Numbered from the stretch's first letter, positions 30,901-40,736 are shown. The stretch: 64,000 nucleotides of DNA from Saccharomycopsis fibuligera x Saccharomycopsis cf. fibuligera (GCA_001936135.1 CP012809.1:1785501-1849500); one strand, 5' to 3'. Numbers and translations are program-made. The notes: a model not told the origin generated them from the letters alone.

Positions 30901-31502
30901 AACGCTTTTTTATAATAAAGAAATGTTATAATTCATTTACTGGTGTACTGTTTGGCTGTCTCGGCGGAATTAGGAAGTGTGCGGCACTTTGCGTTGTCCG
31001 CAGTCTTTGATTCTGCCCATGTCTCTACAGACTTGATGGCTGGCGTTAGGGTAGTTCCATCGAATCGAAATACTGTTGCTTGGATTGGAGCAGGATGCGC
31101 CAAGCTGGTCTGCAAACTGTGACACGAGCTTTATGTGTATGGTTTTTGTATTTTGTACTATTGAAAAACTTGTTGCGGGGACGAACAGGGCGCCCTTGTT
31201 CAAGACGGCATGGCATAGCTGCTGTACTGGGACTACGGGGTGGCCTAGACGGTTAGGGAAGACGGTAACTTTAGGATAAAAGCAAGAAAAGCAACAAAAG
31301 TCACAAATGACAGAACGAATGAAGTGAAAGTTAGATAATGATAGCGTAAAGTGACAAGAAGAGAGAGAACTGAAAATGAAAAAGTAACTAGCAAACTGAG
31401 TTACAGTGTTAAATAAGCGAATGAAGAGACAGGTAGTGATACACTAGCACGAAGTAAACTAGACAAATGGAAAGACACAGAAAGTGAACAGAAAACAAGT
31501 AG

Positions 31503-31536
<34 letters not shown>
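31503..31536. repeat. A-tract, ~34 nt
   Basis: An uninterrupted run of A in intergenic DNA. Confidence 0.9.
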
Positions 31537-31537
<1 letters not shown>

Positions 31538-31962
31538 AATACAGGTAAAGCCGGCAAGCCAGGGGAGAAAAGAGGGGCTCAAAAATATACAAGTACAACA
31601 ATATGTATGCAGTTGGTATTTGGAATCTGGGATATGGATGGTGCTGGTGGGGCTGTACAAAGGGGCAGCTATGTTGATTTTGAGTCAAGCTTTGCAGAAC
31701 TCAATATTGCAACAACACGGCTTGACTGCCTTTTGCCGTTTTGGGTCTGGTTATTGTTGGCTTGACTTGGACAATAGCATTCTGCAGACTGTACAAAAAA
31801 AAAAAAAGAGAGAAAGAAAAAGAAAAAGAAAAAAAAAAAAAAAAAAGTTTTTCAGCTTGTACTTTTTTTTTTTTTTTTTTTTATTTTTATTTTTACTTCC
31901 CCCATCTGACTTGATTGAAAAACTTTAACTGTACTATATCACACGATATTTCTGGTTCCGTG

Positions 31963-32008
31963 TTAGAACTCGCCAGAGCTGACCAGCTTGGAACAGGCCG
32001 AGTTCTAA
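31963..32008. repeat. Inverted repeat, 10-bp perfect arms, 26-nt loop
   Basis: TTAGAACTCG (31963-31972) and CGAGTTCTAA (31999-32008) are exact reverse complements. The loop itself contains a short AGCT...AGCT dyad. On the minus strand it overlaps the stop codon of the small ORF at 32005-32226, so it could form a stem just at that ORF's end. Confidence 0.6.
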
Positions 32009-32226
32009 GTTAGTTCATGTTGGAGATTGCCGTCTGCACCGGGTCGGGTCGTCGGCAATTGTTCTGGAACAGGGAAAAGAGCCCCTGCTGGATTCTGTGG
32101 AAAGCTGCAATTCCCCCAGGTTCCGTCCGTGACCGTTTTTGCCGGGGGCATCATGAAGTGAGAGTAGAGTGTCAGTGACGGCTGACAACAAAAATTTTCT
32201 CCCTTCCTCGCGTCAGGAATATCCAT
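32005..32226 (-). CDS. Doubtful small ORF, 73 aa, in a GC-rich patch
   Basis: The ORF has an ATG start (32224-32226) and a TAG stop inside an inverted repeat. The product has mixed, non-repetitive composition with Cys, Pro and Gly (for example NPAGALFPVPEQLPTTRPG) and no recognised domain or signal. The patch is clearly richer in G+C than surrounding spacer, which favours coding or a structured RNA, but this part of the window also contains GC-rich genes. One CTG codon is present. It may be a lineage-specific small gene, an exon of an unrecognised gene, or chance. Confidence 0.25.
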   Translation of the reverse strand: MDIPDARKGENFCCQPSLTLYSHFMMPPAKTVTDGTWGNCSFPQNPAGALFPVPEQLPTTRPGADGNLQHELT

Positions 32227-32269
32227 CCATTGCTTTAGTGCTTTCTTGTTGTGTTGTTTTTCCTTGTTT

Positions 32270-32304
<35 letters not shown>

Positions 32305-32569
32305 TGTATGTGTGTGTAAACCGTTGGATGTGTGTGGATGGCGATGGCCAGACAGAGTAAAAATTTTCGACGTCTGCGCTGACTAACAGCAGGAGAGAGA
32401 AGAAGTGAAGGACGAACGCTCGATCGCGGAGACATTATTATTATTGTTGTTGTTGTACTGGTGATGGCGACGATATCATGATTGCCTTGCTGAGATACAG
32501 CATGGCACTGGATTGTTTTATACTGTTGGCGATTGGCATTGTGTTTGAACTGTGACATTTGCCAGCGGC
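32227..32569. other. Spacer with T-tract and (GT)n
   Basis: About 340 bp. It has a T-tract (about 32269-32291) running into (GT)n to ~32319, then mixed sequence with GTTGTTGTTG near 32445. No gene was recognised. Confidence 0.5.
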
Positions 32570-32758
32570 TCAGTAGAAAAAGTCCCTGACCCTTCCCTTG
32601 ACACAGTACGGGCACATCATATGCTGGCAGCGGACACAGGTGTAGCTGTGGGGGAGCTCTTCTCTGGAACCGTGGCACTTGCCGCAGCTACAACAGTACC
32701 ATTGAATGATTTTGTTGGGGTCTGTGTAGCCTGGGTTTGGCGTTTTTGGTAAAGTCAT
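32570..32758 (-). CDS. Small Cys-rich zinc-ribbon-like protein, 62 aa
   Basis: The start is ATG 32756-32758 (MTLPKTPNPGY). The 62-residue product has Cys pairs at 22/25 (or 25/28), 41/44 and 49/52, plus His46, in the order WYCCSCGKCHG ... YTCVRCQHMMCPYC. That spacing is typical of small fungal zinc-ribbon or RanBP2-like binuclear zinc proteins, where Trp-x-Cys opens the knuckle. I recognise the fold type but not a named gene. The function could be nucleic-acid or protein binding. It is the only convincing ORF in the 3.7 kb between CYT1 and the dehydrogenase. Short length limits confidence; the regular Cys spacing argues it is real. Confidence 0.6.
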   Translation of the reverse strand: MTLPKTPNPGYTDPNKIIQWYCCSCGKCHGSREELPHSYTCVRCQHMMCPYCVKGRVRDFFY

Positions 32759-33732
32759 GTTGAATGTTTGCACAAAAAAAAAAAGAAAAAGAAAAAAAAA
32801 AGAAAACCAAGATAAAATAGAATAGAGTAAAATAAAATGAGTGTGGACTATTGTAAAAGGAAAAATGAGTGAGAGCGCAGTGCGTTTCGAAGGCTTAGAA
32901 ATGTGATGTAGCGAAGAGTGGAAAGCGAGGAATGACCATTCAACGGAAACAGAGCGGGACCGTTGGGCTATTAAAGGGTTCTGGAAGACCGGTTTTCAGG
33001 GACGAAAATTCTATTGATTTTTTTGTTGTATTTTATTTTATTTTATTTTATTTTTATTCGTTGCACTGTATTCACTTGATGTGTCCAAAGCTTCTGGAAT
33101 CCCTATAAATAGAAAGGGGGTCTGTGGGGGTGGATGTCGACACTCGTTCGCTCGCTCGCTCACTCACTCACTGCAGCGCTTTATATCTACTCGAGGAGGC
33201 ACCAATAGGTATGTATCTATATATATATATATATATATTGATGTGTGGGTATATACATATATATCTGCTGCTCAGACCCAGGACGACCTCCCATTGCGGT
33301 CCAAAACAACAGCAGGCTTGATTGCCCTGCCAAACACCGCCTGGAGCCTGGGTCTATCCACCACTTATCCATCATTTTCCTCGTCTTTAGCGACAAAAAC
33401 CGCCCCATTTCCTACCGTTGACCAGACATGCGGGCTAGCCCAAACATCGCGATGTGCACCCAGTGGCTTATTATGTTCAATGCCTTTCAAATGCTCCTTC
33501 CCGAACCATATAACCGCCCATGCCCCATGTTTTTTTCCCCTGTAGACTGCTGTTTGGTGGTGGTGGTGGTGGTGGTCGGGATCACCGTGTCGAAATAGCC
33601 TATGGGCGGGCCTTTTCCCCTCGAGCTTCACCACTGGCGCTATATAGCTCGACCGTAATCCATCACTTTGATGGGAGAAAACTACTCTGATGCTTTTGGG
33701 CACCAACTTTTACAGTATATGGAGACACAATC
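32759..33732. other. Divergent spacer between the zinc-ribbon gene and the dehydrogenase
   Basis: About 970 bp. It includes A-rich DNA near 32773-32800, repeated TTTTA units (33030-33055), CGCTCACTCACT-type short repeats (33140-33172), an (AT)n tract (33217-33238) and a (TGG)n run (33555-33575). A plus-strand frame at 33081-33545 starts at GTG and reads through simple repeats, so it was not accepted. Confidence 0.5.
33217..33238. repeat. (AT)n dinucleotide tract
   Basis: About eleven consecutive TA units in the dehydrogenase upstream region. Confidence 0.85.
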
Positions 33733-34779
33733 ATGGCTAAACCAATTGTGCTCCAGTTGGGCGGCCCGATCCGCTACAACCACCAACACTACGCCCGGTT
33801 CCAGCAGACTTTTGACATTGTCGTCAACGACAAACTCAGCAGAGACTCATTCAAGCAGGCTCTCAAAGAAAACCAATTTGGCCAATTTTACGCCATTTAC
33901 CGTCCGTTTTGGAACGATGGGGCCCAAATGGGCCAGTGGGACAGCGAGCTCATTGACTTACTCCCGCCATCTTGCAAAATCATCGCTATGGCCGGCGCAG
34001 GATTCGACTGGATGGACATTGAAGCCCTCAGCGCCAGGGGCATAGTGTACTGCAACGGCGGATGGGCTCCTACTGAAGCAGTTGGCGACTGCGCTATATG
34101 GCACATCATCTCGACATTCAGGAACTTTGGGCAAAGTTTCAGAAGCGCCATTGCTGGCGACTCTCAAAGATGGTTGCAGACCCACACCGACGCGGTTTTG
34201 ACGGCTAGAAATCCGCAACACCACACGTTGGGCATCATTGGGATGGGGAAGATTGGATACCGGATTGCCGAGAAGGCGTACGGGGCATTGAATATGAAAA
34301 TCGCTTACTACGACTTGTATCGTCGCTCCACTGCTGACGAGGCCAAAGTGCAAGCGCAGTACTACAAGGACTTGGACGAGTTGTTGCAAGTTAGCGACTG
34401 CGTGGTTTTGGCCACACCGGCATTCAAGGACAAGTTTGTTGACAAAACCGTGCTTGCCAAGTTCAAGAAGGGATCAAGGTTTGTCAACATTGCTAGAGGT
34501 AAGTTGGTTGATGACGAAGCTTTGGTCCAAGCAGTAAACTCGGGACACATTTTTGCTGCCGGGTTGGACGTGGTCTACGATGAGCCAGCGGTGCCTGGTG
34601 CCTATGCCAATAACGACAAGATCACTCTTACTTGCCACAATGGCGGCGGCAGCCTTGACACTTGGATCTATTTTGAGAGATTGGGAATGGAGAATATCGC
34701 TGGCTGGCACAAGACTGGTAAGGCAGTGTCGCCTGTGAACTTGCGTCTTTTGAACACCAGCAGCAAGTCAAAGTTGTAA
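33733..34779 (+). CDS. D-isomer-specific 2-hydroxyacid dehydrogenase (glyoxylate/hydroxypyruvate reductase-like)
   Basis: A 348-residue NAD(P)-dependent dehydrogenase that interconverts 2-keto acids and D-2-hydroxy acids. The Rossmann motif GMGKIG is at 170-175. Family catalytic residues are present: Arg255 in FVNIARGKLVDDEAL, Glu in VVYDEP, and His in TCHNGGG, a variant of the usual H-x-G-[SA] loop. The N-terminal MAGAGFDWMDIEAL block is the typical substrate-domain signature. S. cerevisiae Gor1 and fungal mandelate-type dehydrogenases are the nearest families known to me; the substrate cannot be read from sequence. Third codon positions are rich in C/G (28 of the first 38 codons), unlike most genes here but like neighbouring ALG8. 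No targeting signal is evident. Confidence 0.85.
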   Translation: MAKPIVLQLGGPIRYNHQHYARFQQTFDIVVNDKLSRDSFKQALKENQFGQFYAIYRPFWNDGAQMGQWDSELIDLLPPSCKIIAMAGAGFDWMDIEALSARGIVYCNGGWAPTEAVGDCAIWHIISTFRNFGQSFRSAIAGDSQRWLQTHTDAVLTARNPQHHTLGIIGMGKIGYRIAEKAYGALNMKIAYYDLYRRSTADEAKVQAQYYKDLDELLQVSDCVVLATPAFKDKFVDKTVLAKFKKGSRFVNIARGKLVDDEALVQAVNSGHIFAAGLDVVYDEPAVPGAYANNDKITLTCHNGGGSLDTWIYFERLGMENIAGWHKTGKAVSPVNLRLLNTSSKSKL

Positions 34780-35139
34780 GCTTGCCCTGTTTCTGCTGAA
34801 ATTTTCCTTATATATTTAGAAGCTCAACGGTTTTTTTTCTTTTGTGTTTATCTATCTATCTATCTATCTATTTATTTATTTTTTAATTCATTTACTTGTA
34901 AAGGCTATATCCTTCTTTAGTTTATTATACAACATTACTATCACCCCCTGTTTACACATGACCGTAACACCCCCACAAAACTCACCTTCTTTTCTGCAAA
35001 CGCCAGCAGAAAACAAACTAGCGAAATATTGCAACAACTTGTTTCTCAACATTGCAACATTGCCAAATCATCTTGGGGCTGTGCATTGATACCTCAACAA
35101 CAACAACAACAACCACCACCACCACCACCACGCCGTCCA
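34780..35139. other. Spacer with (TCTA)n upstream of ALG8
   Basis: About 360 bp. It has a T-run, then about six TCTA units (about 34848-34870) and T/A-rich sequence. Just before the ALG8 ATG are (CAA)n and (CCA)n triplet runs (35094-35130), which stay open in the ALG8 frame but are preceded by no ATG. Confidence 0.6.
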
Positions 35140-36990
35140 ATGGCTAAATTAAAAACAAAGCATGCGAGCGCTACCCCAGCGCCTGCTTCCAGCAGTTCCA
35201 CCACCACTGCCGCCAAAGCAACTGGCTACACAACAACAACAACAACAGCTACTGCTGCTGCTGCTGCTCAGCATTATCGCAAGCCAAAATATTCCCTATG
35301 GAACATTTGGGTCGCTGGTTTTTTCCTCAAGCTTTTGCTCTTCACCACGTACCACTCCACCGACTTTGACGTTCACCGCAACTGGCTCGCCATCACTGCT
35401 AAGCTCCCGCTCTCACAATGGTACTTTGAGAAAACCTCCCAATGGACACTAGACTACCCACCGTTTTTCGCCTATTTTGAATACGCATTGGCCCAGCTCG
35501 TGCCCAGCAGCGTGGCTAGGGATGGGTGCTTGGATATTGTCCCAAAGGGTGAGTACGGCTTGCTTACGGTGTTTTATCAGCGACTTACGGTTATTCTTAG
35601 TGAAGGGTTGCTTTTTATTGTTTTGCAATGGTACATCAACAGCAGCGGCAGTGACTCTTCCTCAACATCTACTCCAGCAGGCCGGAGCTTGAAAGCAGCA
35701 GCAGCAGCAGCAGCAACGGCAAGATCAAAATCAGATTCCACTATTCATAAACAAAAACAAAAGGCATTTGTCGTGGCTAGCTCCCTTGCCTTGTCTCCCG
35801 GGTTTTTCATCATTGATCATATCCATTTCCAGTACAATGGGTTCCTTTTCGCCTTCATTATCGCTTCAGTGGTGTTTGCCAGACAACAGCGCTACTTGCT
35901 TTGCGGAGCAGCGTTTGCCATTGCGCTATGTTTCAAGCACATCTTTCTCTACTTGGCCCCAGCGTACGGTATTTTCCTCTTGCGGGCCTACTGTCTTGAC
36001 TTCAACTTCAGCCTCACCAGCACCAGCAGCTGGCAGTTTCGCATCAAGTGGGGAAACTTGTTCAAGTTGGGATCGCTAGTCGTCTTCATCTTTGCCGTGG
36101 CTTTTGGCCCCTTCATCTACTTGAACCAAGTGCCCCAGCTCTTGACCCGACTTTTCCCCTTTTCCAGAGGCCTAACTCACGCATACTGGGCTCCAAATTT
36201 CTGGGCCGTTTATTCCATTGTTGATAGAGTATTGTCCCAGCTTTCCCTCCATGTGCCGCTATTTTCCGAAATTATGCAAAGATTCAACTTCCCGCAATTC
36301 AACAAGCAGCTAATTTTGGCAAAACAGGCCTCAATGGACACCAACACTAAAGGATTAGTGCAGGATGTCTACTTCACCATCTTGCCCAACATCCAGCCAA
36401 AGTTCACTTTTATGCTCACTCTATTCTACCAAATCCTCGCAGTGGTGCTGCTCTTTGTTAATCCGACATTCAACAGATTTTTGGGCTCGTTGACCCTTTG
36501 CGGCTTTGCTTCGTTTTTGTTTGGCTGGCACGTCCACGAAAAGGCCATCATGTTGGTGATTGTGCCATTTTCCTTCCTTGCGCTAAACGATCGCCGGTTT
36601 TTGTCCTCATTCCATGTGTTGATTGCCTCCGGCTACGTTTCGTTGTTTCCATTGCTATTCACTGCTGAGTTGTGGCCCCTCAAAGTGTTGTATACCTATG
36701 TGTGGTGCTTGATTTACTTTGCCTCGTTCAAAGCAGTGGCTACGGTGACCGCGTCCATTAAAAGACGGATTTTCTTCTTTGACCGGTTGACTTTGATCTA
36801 CATCATTGGCCTTGTGCCGTTGGTGGTGCTGACGGGCTTGCTTGACGCTTTGGGCGACAGGGCTGGCGTGTTGGGGAAATTGCAGTTTTTTAGGTTGATG
36901 TGTATTAGTGTTTATTGCTCGTTGGGGGTTATTGGCAGTTGGTTGGGGTTGAGTTGGTTGTATTTTTTTGATGAGTTGCTCTGGCTATAG
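35140..36990 (+). CDS. ALG8: ALG8, dolichyl-P-Glc:Glc1Man9GlcNAc2-PP-dolichol glucosyltransferase
   Basis: A 616-residue multi-spanning ER membrane enzyme that adds the second glucose to the lipid-linked oligosaccharide for N-glycosylation. Diagnostic motifs are STDFDVHRNWLAIT (lumenal loop with the catalytic Asp), LDYPPFFAYFEY, DHIHFQYNGFLFA and FGWHVHEKAIMLV. WLAIT, FDVHRNW and the YPPFFAYFE wording fit Alg8 better than Alg6. A long low-complexity insert (Gly/Ser, Ala run) lies near residues 167-205. The start is ATG at 35140; upstream codons are open but begin at TTG. Third positions are C/G-rich (27 of 40 codons sampled). Two CTG codons (36448, 36829) lie in membrane segments. Confidence 0.93.
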   Translation: MAKLKTKHASATPAPASSSSTTTAAKATGYTTTTTTATAAAAAQHYRKPKYSLWNIWVAGFFLKLLLFTTYHSTDFDVHRNWLAITAKLPLSQWYFEKTSQWTLDYPPFFAYFEYALAQLVPSSVARDGCLDIVPKGEYGLLTVFYQRLTVILSEGLLFIVLQWYINSSGSDSSSTSTPAGRSLKAAAAAAATARSKSDSTIHKQKQKAFVVASSLALSPGFFIIDHIHFQYNGFLFAFIIASVVFARQQRYLLCGAAFAIALCFKHIFLYLAPAYGIFLLRAYCLDFNFSLTSTSSWQFRIKWGNLFKLGSLVVFIFAVAFGPFIYLNQVPQLLTRLFPFSRGLTHAYWAPNFWAVYSIVDRVLSQLSLHVPLFSEIMQRFNFPQFNKQLILAKQASMDTNTKGLVQDVYFTILPNIQPKFTFMLTLFYQILAVVLLFVNPTFNRFLGSLTLCGFASFLFGWHVHEKAIMLVIVPFSFLALNDRRFLSSFHVLIASGYVSLFPLLFTAELWPLKVLYTYVWCLIYFASFKAVATVTASIKRRIFFFDRLTLIYIIGLVPLVVLTGLLDALGDRAGVLGKLQFFRLMCISVYCSLGVIGSWLGLSWLYFFDELLWL

Positions 36991-38170
36991 TCACATTTTG
37001 CCTTTATACATGAGTTTTTCCGTCTCTCTCTCTTTATCTTTATTTTTTGTTTCATTTCACACAAAATGATATCCGTTCCGTTTCGCTTTAGCATCATTAT
37101 ACTACCTGTCACCAAACATAGACTCCTGCTTTTTGTTTTTTTTTTGTTTTTTGTTTTTTATTTATTTTTTATTTATTTTTTATTTATTTTTTTTCTCCAT
37201 TATATACAAAACATGCTGAATAGCACGCAGAGACTTGCAACGCTATAGGCCCACCACCACCACCACTGCTGCTTAGTCACAACAGAGTGCGCTGCGCGGT
37301 GGAAGGATTGGCGGTGAAGCACAGTCTGTGTCGCAGAGGAGTATTTGCCTCTGCCAATCACCAGCTGTTGCAGCGCAGTGCCAGCGCAGTGCTATGGCAA
37401 GCACACACACACACACGAAAGGGCCGGCAACAGAGCAGCAGCAGCAGCAGCAGCACTGGCCAGGATGTTATAAATATACACAAACATATATAAATATATA
37501 AATAAATATCTGATATCCAAAGGCATAAATAGACAGGACGAAACAATAGAAAACGGCGCAGCACAGCGTGCTAATTGCAGAAATAAGCTTTCCTGGTTAC
37601 AAGCACCGACGCTCAGCACAAGAAGATAAAAATAGTAAAACTGTTAACCCCAAAATACACACACACTCTCTCTCTTGGATATTATATCCTCTCAGACCTT
37701 CTTCCTTCCTTAGAGCACATTACACGAATCCAAAAGCACGCTAGTCTTGCTCTTTCCTCTCAGAGAATTGCTTCTGTTTCTGTGTCTGTCGTCATTCTCC
37801 CTTCCCGGTATATACTATAGGATACTCTGTAGACTGACTGACTGACCGCGCTACTGTGAACAGCGCCTCAGAGCATCCTCGATTGTCCATCCACAGGCTA
37901 ATTAAACAGACTGCCGTCCAATCATCTACACTCAACTCTTCTGTCATACGCTTCCCCCGATATCCAAGGCAACTAACTCAGTGCTGTATTTTTTTTTTTT
38001 TTTGTCTTTTTGTCTTTTTGTCTTTTTTACCCAAAGGTAGCGAGCGCCCAACAGTCGATGCAACCTTCCCCAGTTTAAGCTTTGAAACTTTTCTCAATCC
38101 CTCCAAACCATACAATATTAATATATCCCAACAATACACAGCACAATCCAATAATACCCCCTCCAGAAGA
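36991..38170. other. Intergenic ALG8 to Sel1-repeat gene
   Basis: About 1.2 kb. Features are TATTTATTTTT repeats (37155-37192), (CACCAC)n at 37250-37265, (CA)n at 37401-37415, (GCA)n at 37436-37454, and ATAAATA-rich DNA (37467-37515). The frame of the downstream gene stays open back to 37856 but has no ATG, so this is probably a long 5' leader. Confidence 0.5.
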
Positions 38171-39568
38171 ATGGCCAACATATACGACAGTACCAGTGCT
38201 GGACAGCAGCACCATATTCCAACAAATCACATCAATGAGCTGAGTCCCCTCAACCACATTGCCGGCGAGCAAAAGCTGCTTTCTCGTAACAACTCCCAGA
38301 TCATTGGCAACGCCCAAGCAAACTTATCCCGCCACCAGTCAGTGGCCTCAGTCAGCTCCATCGACACCGTTGCCACGTCCGGGCGCTTACTTGATCGCCT
38401 TGAACTTGACGATGATTTGCCTTGGGCAAACAACTCTTCCCCTGGGTCCAGTACCAGCAATTTGCGCCATAACTTGCAGTCTAAGCGCCAGCCATCACCA
38501 TCTGCCGGAGCCGGTCTCTCTTATGGTGGTCTTATCAACAATGGAAGCGCCAACGGACCAGCCAGAAGATCAGTCACAAACAACAACAACAGCAGCAACA
38601 GTAACAGCAAAAATGGCACTAGGTTCGTTAACAGGCTAGATTCACTTCGATACAATAATAGCGCCGCACAATCACAAGAATCAATCACCTCGGCGGCAAA
38701 GACCGCTGCTGCTTTGGGCTCAACCGTTTCAGAAGTCCAGAATACCCAACCTGTGGTGGTGGGCCACATTGATGTGGACCAACAAGCTTTTGCCAAAGCC
38801 ACTTTGGAAATGAATGATGAAGATGATGATGAAGTAAACGGCAACGACACCAACACGCTATCGAGATTCAATACAGCTCAATCTTCTTCTTCTTCAACGG
38901 CGCAGTCGCAAATGTACTTGAATGCTAACAACTCAAGCGCCTCCGCCAACAGTAAAAGGTCTTCGGAATTCTCTGGTGCTCCAGCTAAACGGATTGATCC
39001 AAATGAGCTTCGGGTGAAAAAGGCAATTCAACTCCGTAAAGAGGGCAAGCCTCGTGAAGCTTCATATGAACTTAGCATTGCTGCTCATCATGGCAGTAAG
39101 AGTGCGATGTTGCTTTATGGGCTATCTCTAAGATACGGTTATGGGCTTCGCGTTGACCCGAAACAGTCGTTCCTATGGATTTCCAGATCAGCTGGTTATG
39201 ATTTGATCTTGAATGCAAATTCCAACTATAGTGTTGATCCATTCTCCCTAAGTGACGCCACTATCCCTAAGCCAATGCCTGAACCCGATGGAAAAGCGTT
39301 TTTCGAACTAGGCATCGCATTCTTAAATGGCATCGGTACCGAAAAGGATGAAAATCGAGCATTGCAATTTTTCGAAAAAAGTGCATCTTTGGGTAACGTT
39401 GATGCAATGACTCAAGCAGGTATGCTATGGTCCAAGAAGGGCCATCATGGTAGGAAAAAAGATTTGTATCGTAGCGCGGCATGGTTACGATTTGCTGATA
39501 AACGGGGAGCTGATAACGTTGGAAATAGCTGGATTTACAAAGATAAGTATATTAAAAGAAAAGAGTGA
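38171..39568 (+). CDS. Sel1-repeat protein with disordered N-terminal half
   Basis: A 465-residue protein starting at the first in-frame ATG (MANIYDSTSAG). Residues 1-~275 are low-complexity, rich in Ser, Asn and Gln, with an acidic MNDEDDDEVNGND patch. The C-terminal ~170 residues carry Sel1/TPR-like helical repeats: KAIQLRKEGKPREASYELSIAAHHGSKSAML, YGLSLRYGYGLRVDPKQSFLWISRSA, FELGIAFLNGIGTEKDENRALQFFEKSASLG and AMTQAGML. Sel1 repeats act as scaffolds; yeast relatives include Chs4/Skt5 and Dsf2. There is no CAAX box as in Chs4, and the arrangement looks more like Dsf2, so I leave the symbol blank. Two CTG codons (38240, 38276) lie in the disordered part. Confidence 0.8.
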   Translation: MANIYDSTSAGQQHHIPTNHINELSPLNHIAGEQKLLSRNNSQIIGNAQANLSRHQSVASVSSIDTVATSGRLLDRLELDDDLPWANNSSPGSSTSNLRHNLQSKRQPSPSAGAGLSYGGLINNGSANGPARRSVTNNNNSSNSNSKNGTRFVNRLDSLRYNNSAAQSQESITSAAKTAAALGSTVSEVQNTQPVVVGHIDVDQQAFAKATLEMNDEDDDEVNGNDTNTLSRFNTAQSSSSSTAQSQMYLNANNSSASANSKRSSEFSGAPAKRIDPNELRVKKAIQLRKEGKPREASYELSIAAHHGSKSAMLLYGLSLRYGYGLRVDPKQSFLWISRSAGYDLILNANSNYSVDPFSLSDATIPKPMPEPDGKAFFELGIAFLNGIGTEKDENRALQFFEKSASLGNVDAMTQAGMLWSKKGHHGRKKDLYRSAAWLRFADKRGADNVGNSWIYKDKYIKRKE

Positions 39569-39662
39569 GTAAAGGGTGTTGTTGTGTGCTGCTTGTTTGT
39601 TTGTTTGTTTGTTTCTTATTAGACGCTGAATGTTAGTTGTTGTTTCTTATCTTGCCTCTTTG

Positions 39663-39690
39663 TTTTTTTTTTTTTTTTTTTTTTTTTTTT
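39663..39690. repeat. T-tract, ~28 nt
   Basis: An uninterrupted run of T downstream of the Sel1-repeat gene. Confidence 0.9.
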
Positions 39691-40508
39691 CTTTGATTGT
39701 CTTTGTCTTTTTGCCCTTTTGTCTTTCTGTTTCAACTTTGTCTGGGTTTTCCAACTTGGAAAATCAAGAGTCGCGCGAGCAGCGCAGATACTGAGTAGCT
39801 TTTTGCTTTCTGCTCTTTTCTACTTCCTTTTTCATTTACCGAATTAATAGATTTTTTAGGTGGATTTTTTGAATACTTGAATGCCCAAATTTTAGATTTA
39901 GATTCCTTTACACGCCAGGAAAATAATGGCTTAAACATTTATATAAGCCCTCACACAATGTTATTTTATCATTTTTGTTTATTCTAGTTTACAAACGTTC
40001 TTCAATATCTACAATCAAAGTAAGCGATCAGCTTTAACATGCTTTTCCATATATATATATATATATATTCTGTTTTTGAAGCACTTTGAGACCCGATTGA
40101 ATGCAAAGCTGTTTTCAAACACAAGGTTAAAAACGTACAGTACAACACGCCATGGCATCCTATTTGCAGAGCCCTGTTCCTTTTTGGCATTGATATGGAA
40201 TGCTTTAATGGTTAGCACTTGTCGTTGTACCAAGCTTTAATAAGTGTCTTTTGTGCTGCACTTAAAAGCCTACACACATAAAGGGCTCTCTGTCGAATGA
40301 ATAGACGAATCAAGAAAGCAATTCCCCTGGAGGAAATAGAGAGAACATTGACTACTAAAAGATACGCCCAGCTACATGCATTCTGACTAAATATCTGTCA
40401 GTTATTGGCAAATGCCGATTTTCAAAACAATCTCAATAGTGGGCTGGATTGGTTGGCCTCTTGGACAACATGTTGTTGTTGACGTTGTTGATGTTGTCGT
40501 TTTTTAGT

Positions 40509-40585
40509 GCATCGCTCGAGGCCCCCGGCACATGCACGGGTAATCTCATCTTGCATGCAAAAAAATTTTTTTTTTTTTTTTTTTT
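40509..40585. promoter_or_regulatory. PAC/RRPE-like elements of the NOP2 promoter
   Basis: GCATCGC (reverse of GCGATGC) is at 40509-40515 and CTCATC (reverse of the PAC core GATGAG) at 40545-40550. An A7 run passing straight into a long T-run, giving AAAAATTTTT, begins at about 40559. These lie 150-230 bp before the NOP2 ATG and match the known PAC plus RRPE layout of yeast ribosome-biogenesis genes. Confidence 0.55.
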
Positions 40586-40736
40586 TTATTCCTAAGAAAG
40601 TTTCAGAGCAAAAATAGTGCTCTTCATATAAACACCAACATAACCTTTCTTTGCTGTGTCTATTATAACAACTACTATTATCAATAGTAATAATAGTAAT
40701 TTTTATACCAACACAATACAATAGAATACATACAAA

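Larger units (their letters stand above)
30016..32004. other. Long gene-poor region downstream of CYT1
   Basis: About 2 kb. Low-complexity A/T DNA runs to ~30950, including (ATT)n at 30876-30900. A mixed-composition stretch follows (30940-31270), then an A-tract (31503-31536), A/G-rich and T-rich tracts (31795-31880), and an inverted repeat (31963-32008). Frames here either lack ATG or read through homopolymers. None was accepted as a gene. Confidence 0.5.
39569..40736. other. Intergenic upstream of NOP2
   Basis: About 1.17 kb. It has a (GTTT)n tract (39593-39614), a 28-nt T-tract (39663-39690), an (AT)n run (about 40051-40069) and the PAC/RRPE-like elements of NOP2 (40509-40585). No accepted gene. 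Confidence 0.55.

Noticed and set aside
31020-31085. Possible tRNA B-box-like sequence (TTCCATCGAATCG)
   Set aside because: It does not match the GGTTCGANTCC box. No A box or acceptor stem could be paired.
33081-33545. Plus-strand 154-codon frame upstream of the dehydrogenase
   Set aside because: It starts at GTG and reads through (AT)n and short tandem repeats.
33733-34779. Horizontal transfer of the dehydrogenase because of its GC-rich codons
   Set aside because: Neighbouring ALG8, a vertically inherited eukaryotic gene, has the same third-position bias, so composition alone does not support transfer.
37856-38170. N-terminal extension of the Sel1-repeat protein
   Set aside because: It is open in frame but begins at GTG and includes a long poly-Phe run from a T-tract. 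The first ATG is 38171.
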